NCBI GenBank assembly: GCA_019454045.1
Contig: SKCR01029096.1
Span: 1 to 64,000, forward strand
DNA from: Zanthoxylum bungeanum
Lineage: Eukaryota > Streptophyta > Magnoliopsida > Sapindales > Rutaceae
Length of the DNA: 64,000 nucleotides
Direction of reading: 5' to 3'
Made by a program: the position numbers and the translations under genes. Positions 58,372-64,000 of this stretch are shown piece by piece; the stretch's first letter is position 1, and the number at the start of each line of letters is the position of its first letter. The notes beneath the pieces were generated by a model. It was not told the origin of the DNA. It did no database searches and saw nothing but the letters and a program-made list of their open reading frames with translations.

Positions 58372-58660
58372 CCCCCATGGCATCTTACCATCCCATTCTT
58401 TATCTCTGGAATGTCGAACACGGGGAGGGAGAATACCAATGTGGTGTCTGACTATCCCAATGTATCTCGGGTATGCCAAACACGGGGAGGGAGAATACCC
58501 ATGTGGCGTCTGGTCATTCCACTTCAGATTTAGAGGTGCATAATGCTGCTAAGGGCCAGGGGCCTCTGTGGCTTTGTTGCCTCAGGTATGCCGAATACGA
58601 GGAGGGAGAGTTCCTTGTGGCATATGGTAATCCCACTTCGAATCCATAAGAGTATAACAC
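58372..58660 (+). repeat. 65-bp tandem array, right part
   Basis: Three more units with ATGTCGAACACGGGGAGGGA (58408), ATGCCAAACACGGGGAGGGA (58473) and ATGCCGAATACGAGGAGGGA (58588); the third spacing is longer (115 bp) because of an extra TTAGAGGTGCATAATG segment. Continues the array cut by copia C. Confidence 0.75.
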
Positions 58661-58914
58661 AGGGAAGGTTTAAGGGTCTCTGTTGCGTTTGTAGACTCGA
58701 GGCCTGCCTAGCACGGGAACAATCTCATAGCTATGGGCTGCTCTCTCGATCCATAGCTCGGTTCACCGAGATATTGAACTATAAGGTCCAAATTATTTTT
58801 TTGAGAAGCATAGAGCATGACGCTGTCTCAGGATCCTATGTTATTTATTTTAGGTCAATGCGGGGTATATATTAAATCACCCTCATTTTATTTGTCTTAT
58901 TTTTTATCTTGATT
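58661..58914. other. No recognisable gene
   Basis: Continuation of the gypsy-type non-coding region after the array; no ORF or repeat assigned. Confidence 0.3.
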
Positions 58915-59428
58915 TATTTTTTGGTGGATGACTTGAAGAAGACATAATCAAATTATGGCTCAATCGTTCATCAAACACAATGCCATGTCGTTATAGATAT
59001 CAAATCCGGTCGATCATGTTCAAAATATGAGTGCTGACAGCTCTTCCCTCATTGAGTTCAGCACAGAACAATTCCTTAGATCTTTGATAAAGTTCCATCT
59101 CTTGATTTTCCTCGAATAACTCATTGAGTGTTCGCATGATGCTCCAGGCATCCGGTACTTCAATGTATCATCTCAACAAATCTGGAACTATCGATCCCAA
59201 GATGTAGGATTTTACCTTCAAATTATCATCCTTCCATCTATCAAAAGTTTCTCGCTCTTCTGGAGTGGAGTCATGATCGATATCAACAAGCAGTGGATTG
59301 ATAGTGACATAAGTCCACTTTTCATACTCCAAAATAAGGTGTATGTTCATTTCCTATTCGAAATAGTTCTCGGCTCATTTTAACTTATTGGAATCCAAAA
59401 GTTTCATCAATGGATTAGTGGCAGCCAT
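58915..59428 (-). pseudogene. copia E gag, N-terminal part
   Basis: The ATG at 59428-59426 opens MAATNPLMKLLDSNKL; a stop and a second stop follow within 60 bases. Then the open run 59350-59168 reads LILEYEKWTYVTINPLL and TFDRWKDDNLKVKSYILGSI, a typical copia Gag N-terminus. Beyond a stop: MRTLNELFEENQEMELYQ and HILNMIDRI. Distinct from the gag of copies A-C. Defective. Confidence 0.7.
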
Positions 59429-60176
59429 CTACAAGGCAATATTTTTGAGTAGTAGGAGAACAATTTTCATTTCAAAAGTGATAACACTAATTGATTATGA
59501 AATTTTAAATCTATTAGTGCCCTCCCACTACTTTACGTAATTCTGTAATCTCCCTTAACAGAAAAATAGAAATTTGAATATCAAAATTTCATAACGGGAA
59601 GTGGATCCCATGACATTTACTTCAGCCTCACACTAATGACGATATTGACTTTTGTAAACTCATTAGGTAGACCTCCAAGGTCAATCACTCCATGTGACTC
59701 CTAGTTTGGTCCTGAACTGTTTCTTATCCTCACAGTAATAACGATATTGGATTAAGACGTGTTCTAGGTGTCTACTTGTTAGTGTGCACTAATGAGATTC
59801 GTATGTACACGCTCACACTAATGACGATATTGGATGATTACGTTAACTCATCACACTACATCTAATGTTTGACCGGAGCGACCTAAAACACTTATACCCT
59901 CACACTAATGATGATATTGAATATAAGTAGTAAGAACTCATTCATCTCCGTATTGACTAGACGGACCATCCAATAATGCTCCAACATTATTAATATTTAT
60001 TCCTTAATTAAAGTAATCACCTAATCACATAAGATTTATGATAATCAAGTCATTAACTTAATTAGGTCAAATTTTTAATTTAAAATATTCAATACATATC
60101 CAATATGTCTTATGCACAATTAAATTAAAATTATTATGGCATATATTCAAAAATATGTGTTGTGTGGTTAAGCCTT
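59429..60176 (-). other. Leader of copia E with four copies of a 17-bp motif
   Basis: CACTAATGACGATATTG (plus strand) is present at about 59631, 59733 (two changes), 59816 and 59903 (one change), spaced 83-102 bases apart. No coding region. Confidence 0.6.
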
Positions 60177-60190
60177 TACTCTAATACCAT
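60177..60190 (-). promoter_or_regulatory. Primer binding site of copia E
   Basis: Minus strand reads TGGTATTAGAGT a few bases from the end of the LTR (TACCCCA), two changes from the initiator-Met complement. Confidence 0.55.
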
Positions 60191-60198
60191 TCCGCTGG

Positions 60199-62008
60199 GG
60201 TAGCAGTGGATCCCCTAGGGTCGGATCGGTGCCTTAGGTAATAGAAATGGATCTAACTAATAGATATCAAGTATCAGTGTAATTTTAAATCATTTAATGA
60301 AATACTATTTTCTATTATGAATGTATAGGAAAAAACTGGGACTGAATCGGAGTCCGCAAGCTCCATAACGAGAGAAAATAAAATTATCGCGCGAGTGCAC
60401 ACGACGCGCGTACTGTGCGCACACACAGCAATAATTTTTTTTCAATTCATTTCAAAAGCTCAGCTCTTTGGAAAATTTCCAGAGAGCTGATGCTATTAAG
60501 GTATATTACCATAATAGCTATCGGTCTTCCCTAAACACTTCAAAAATACCCAAAATTAATTTTTAATTTCAAAATCAACATTAACACATATTATAGAATA
60601 AAAATGAAAATTTTCAAATATCAATATTTTTTTAAAAAAAATATAAATTTATTCTAAATACGCATTTGCGTAAATTTTGAATCCATTACACAAACCAAAT
60701 AAGAATCCCAATAAGAAATGTCTCGTGAACAATTCTAGGTCACCCAAAGGTGGTCAAGTGATTCTAGAATGGTATCCATAGATCTAAGTTCCAAATCCTA
60801 ATTAATTATTTCATGTCCAACATGAACATTTTGACGTAATTACAAGAATATTGTGTTTATACTTCCAAAGCATCCTAACACAATTTATTAGCCTTATTTC
60901 AACATAAAGCTATGTAATCATGCATCTAATACATAAATAAACATAGCTTAAGAGAATATCAAACTTTACCTAGTAAGCTTGACGCAAGATCCAATCTACT
61001 TCTCTTTTGTTGAAATCGTCGGAGAACCTCCAAGGTGTGCAAGCTCGACTTCAAGATCCAATCTCGATTTCCAATGCAAGCTTCACTTCACTTCAAAATA
61101 TAATCTTGATTTCTCCTTAATGAAATTTTAGAGACCTTACAAGCTCCTCTAAACACTGCTCTAACTTAAGCTAATTTCTCTAAGAATTTGCTTGTATTTT
61201 TACTTATAATTAAAACCTTCCTAAAACTTGCTATTTATAGCAAAACTTAGGTAATTTTTAATTAATAAAAGTTGTAATCAATTTTTAATTGCGCTTAACC
61301 TAATTTATCTAAATATGTATAATTAGGTGTGACTAATCTCCATTGTCCCCACTTTAATTTAATCCAATTAAATCAAGCCAATGATTAGGAAATGGATTAG
61401 TTCAATATTTGCCACTTTGATCTAATTCAATTAAATCAAGCCAAAATTACCTATTATTAATTATCTTAAATGGTAGAGATAATAATGATTTTATAATTAA
61501 GCCCTTGTATAATTATTGAATTAATACAATTAATCCAATTAGGTCAAAGTAAATAATCAATGTTATCCAATAACACTTGATTATCTTAGTTTATAATTAT
61601 AATATCAAATATTATCTTTTATAAAAAAGTAATCGGCTACCCAAGTTCTCAACGAGTACACTTCACATTGGGACTCTCTAAGTTCAGACACGTTCATCAT
61701 ATAAGCCTAGCTAATATGTACGTAATTCGGCCACCTCTGAATTCACGAAGAACACGAATGACCTTTTTGAACTATACAAGTCGAGGTCATCATATATGTT
61801 AAAAATCCCTTCGTCGTAGGCTATCCAAATTGTGCTTAGGAAACATAGAATATACCATCAAGTTTCCAAGGCGCACATCTCATGACGACATGTCCATAAT
61901 TTTTCATAACTGATACGATCCACCCTAGGTGATTGGCTTTGGCCAATGTCTTTACAAATCGTGACTTAACTCACATGGATACCTAAATCCCTTATGGTAC
62001 ACATATAG
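60199..62008 (-). repeat. LTR of copia E, left part
   Basis: Non-coding, ending (minus) in TACCCCA. It shares ordered blocks with 44196-45356. Interrupted at 62009 by solo LTR D; it continues at 63936-64000 and beyond. Confidence 0.55.
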
Positions 62009-63930
62009 TGTTGGACAGTTATGACCAATAGCGTCACTGTTTGTAAAAGACATTGTGTTTTTGTACGAAATTGACTATGTAGTAATGAAATTGTCTTTTA
62101 CCGTTTTGTATTTATTTACTTTGATATACAATTGGTAGAAGTCCTTATGATTAGTTTCGGATTGAGATGACATGAGACAGTATCAATCCATAAAAGTTTA
62201 ATCATTAAATATCCATAGTCGTAGTATTATCGAGATTGGACACCGATAATGCGGAATAGACTAGTATTGCACTTGTGCGTGTTGTGAGGGCATAACGTCA
62301 TAGTTCTCATATGTTTAAGTATATGATACTTATGCAAGTGCGATAGGAGGTTGTGATTTACCGATGGTACGGAAAATAGCTTCACTCTGGATAGACCCAG
62401 CGGAATCCCATTGGTAGTAAGTAATGTGTCTATGGGAGTCCACTTCAGGGTAGGTGTATTTGGTATTAACCTGAGACTTGCATCTCTAGTACTTGCGACA
62501 ATCGATACGCTTTGGTTTTGGTCGTCCAGGACTTTAACAGGTTCTGTGTACGCCTCTTCTGGGTTTATTGAGAATCGTAGTGTATTGAATGTGATGTCAA
62601 GAAGTAAGTATCACTTCAGTCATATGGAGATGATGATCACACATGGATTCATAACTGGTTCTCTATTGTGTTGCAACCATCGGGATAATATGACAAGGTC
62701 AGGATTATCCGATTCAAATAGACTAGTTGCTTGATATCCGATATGTGCTTCGTACGGGACAGAAATTATTTCAGCCCCAGGTCTTGCACGTGAACATCCG
62801 ATATTGGATCACAATACGCACTACTACGGTATACTACGCCTGATATAGATTGTATATTCCATTAAGAATATTTCTAGAGAATAGGGTAGGCATGGCGCTT
62901 TGCTAGAAGCCAACCTTGTCTCGTAAATCGGTTAAAATATAGTACGAGGTACGTACGTGTTCGGATAGTCCGACGACCGGATTTACTGCCAACATATCTA
63001 GGGATCTCTTGGGCCGCTTCCCAAAGATTCATCGATGATGTATGATTCGAACTTAATTAATTTGGGATTAATTGCGGAGAGACTTTATCTGGGATAAAGT
63101 ACTATTTAAGGAGAGAGAAAGATTAATTTGGAATTAATCGATAAAATAATATATTCGATATATTATTCGGAATTAGATTTCGACGCAGAATTTAAATTAG
63201 ATTTTAATTCGGGCAAAAGAGTTAATTTAGAATTAATTTGTTAGCGACGTGAATAGTAATTTTGCTAGCATAATTATTTAATTAAATTCTATTTAATTAC
63301 ATCGCGACGGAAGTTCGTTAATTTGGAATTAGCAAACCCGAGCCCGAGAGTATTTGCGGGCCTACTCATATTTGGAATCGTGTGGGGCCCACATGTCACA
63401 TCAACCATCACATCACATGTCAACCTTATTCACTTTATTGTGATGGGTTTAGGTGAGTTGGTTTTAGCGTGTAAAACACTCCAAGTCAAAGCTAGTTGAT
63501 TGACTTATACCAAACCATATTTGGTATGTCAATTATTATTGTTTTTGAAACAAAAATACGTGTGCTTGATTATCTCTCCCTTGGCCGAATGCAGTGGGCT
63601 GTTTTTTCCTCTCATTTTTTTCTTTCATCTTCACCAAATTTGAAAGGAAAACTTGTAGAATTTTTGTTGCATTAATTGTATAAGGCTAGCACCTTCAAGT
63701 AATCATCAAGAGGTGATAAGGAATCCTATTCAAGAGCTTGGAAACTCAAAGAAAAGCTTGGAGCTTCTACTTCCACCTTGGCCGAATTCAACATCACTCT
63801 TGGAGTAAAAATTTTGTTGATCAATGCATCCATAAACCGTTTAATGTAAGTGTGTTTCCGCCACTCTTCTTTGTTATTCATTCATGATTTTATGCTTATT
63901 TGATCTTGGGATTAACCTAGAAACCCAACA
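62009..63930 (+). mobile_element. Solo LTR (copy D) of the copia A/B/C family, TATAG target duplication
   Basis: 1922 bp, TGTTGG...CCAACA, flanked by TATAG at 62004-62008 and 63931-63935, and no internal sequence on either side. This is the product of recombination between the two LTRs of a former full element. Confidence 0.93.
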
Positions 63931-64000
63931 TATAGGTCGACGGATCCTATCTTGCTTCGCACTTGATTACTCAGTGCATCTGTCCACACCCAATGAACAT

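Larger units (their letters stand above)
58915..64000 (-). mobile_element. Minus-strand Ty1/copia element E: gag start, leader, primer site and LTR (interrupted by solo LTR D)
   Basis: On the minus strand, from right: an LTR reaching from beyond the window edge to about 60199, a primer site at about 60177-60190, a leader of about 750 bp, and gag from 59428. LTR sequence resumes after D at 63936 (CACACCCAATGAACA also occurs in the LTR fragment at 44758), so the LTR is longer than the window shows. The element stops abruptly near 58915; pol is missing. Confidence 0.65.

Noticed and set aside
1..64000. CRISPR arrays, rRNA genes, complete tRNA genes, bacterial-type promoters or terminators
   Set aside because: None could be supported; direct repeats present are transposon repeats, and the tRNA-like boxes near 2657 do not form a complete tRNA.

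Overview
This is nuclear DNA of a flowering plant, most likely a eudicot. It is AT-rich, introns and splice sites are of plant type, the one host gene is an organellar mTERF-family gene, and almost everything else is plant transposon: Ty1/copia, Ty3/gypsy of the Athila/Tat type, CACTA, an L1-type LINE and hAT- or Harbinger-like MITEs. There is no bacterial-type operon, CRISPR array or complete tRNA/rRNA gene.

Layout. 1-3068: right part of a CACTA transposon (minus strand) with a Ulp1-like protease, ended by a CACTACAAGAAA inverted repeat; it interrupts the gag of an old copia (3069-6048). 6049-35126: a minus-strand Athila/Tat-like gypsy element sits in that copia's reverse transcriptase. Its 3' LTR (6049-6795 plus 19253-20120) is split by a 12.5-kb copia (copy A, 6796-19247, target duplication AGGGG), which is itself split by a 2.5-kb TG...CA solo-LTR-like element (13091-15583, ACTGT). 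Its integrase is split by a second copia of the same family (copy B, 23713-33499, CACAG). Between the gypsy pol and its 3' LTR lie a nearly full-length, intronless relic of a LOG-type cytokinin-activating enzyme and a second, Cys-rich relic ORF, both in the element's orientation. 35389-40816: an almost intact LINE (ORF2 of 1209 codons open, 14-bp target duplications) just downstream of an mTERF gene (40942-42349, minus) that carries two frameshifts. 43232-46440: a MITE, a duplicated first-exon-like segment and an LTR fragment. 46712-48375: a gypsy-type LTR carrying a hAT-like MITE, its primer binding site and a 65-bp tandem array. 48376-58366: a third copia (copy C, GAATA) inside that array. 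58915-64000: a minus-strand copia (gag, leader, primer site, LTR) whose LTR holds a solo LTR of the A/B/C family (copy D, 62009-63930, TATAG).

How it fits together. The window is an insertion stratigraphy: perfect 5-bp duplications let the order be read directly (old copia, then gypsy, then copies A and B, then the solo element in A). The points most worth pursuing are the LOG relic in the env position of a gypsy element, a chain of short palindromes in every LTR of the copia A-D family with paired base changes in one stem, and triplicated motifs plus a hairpin in the long copia leaders. All coding claims come from reading translations and motifs by eye; no database search or alignment program was run.
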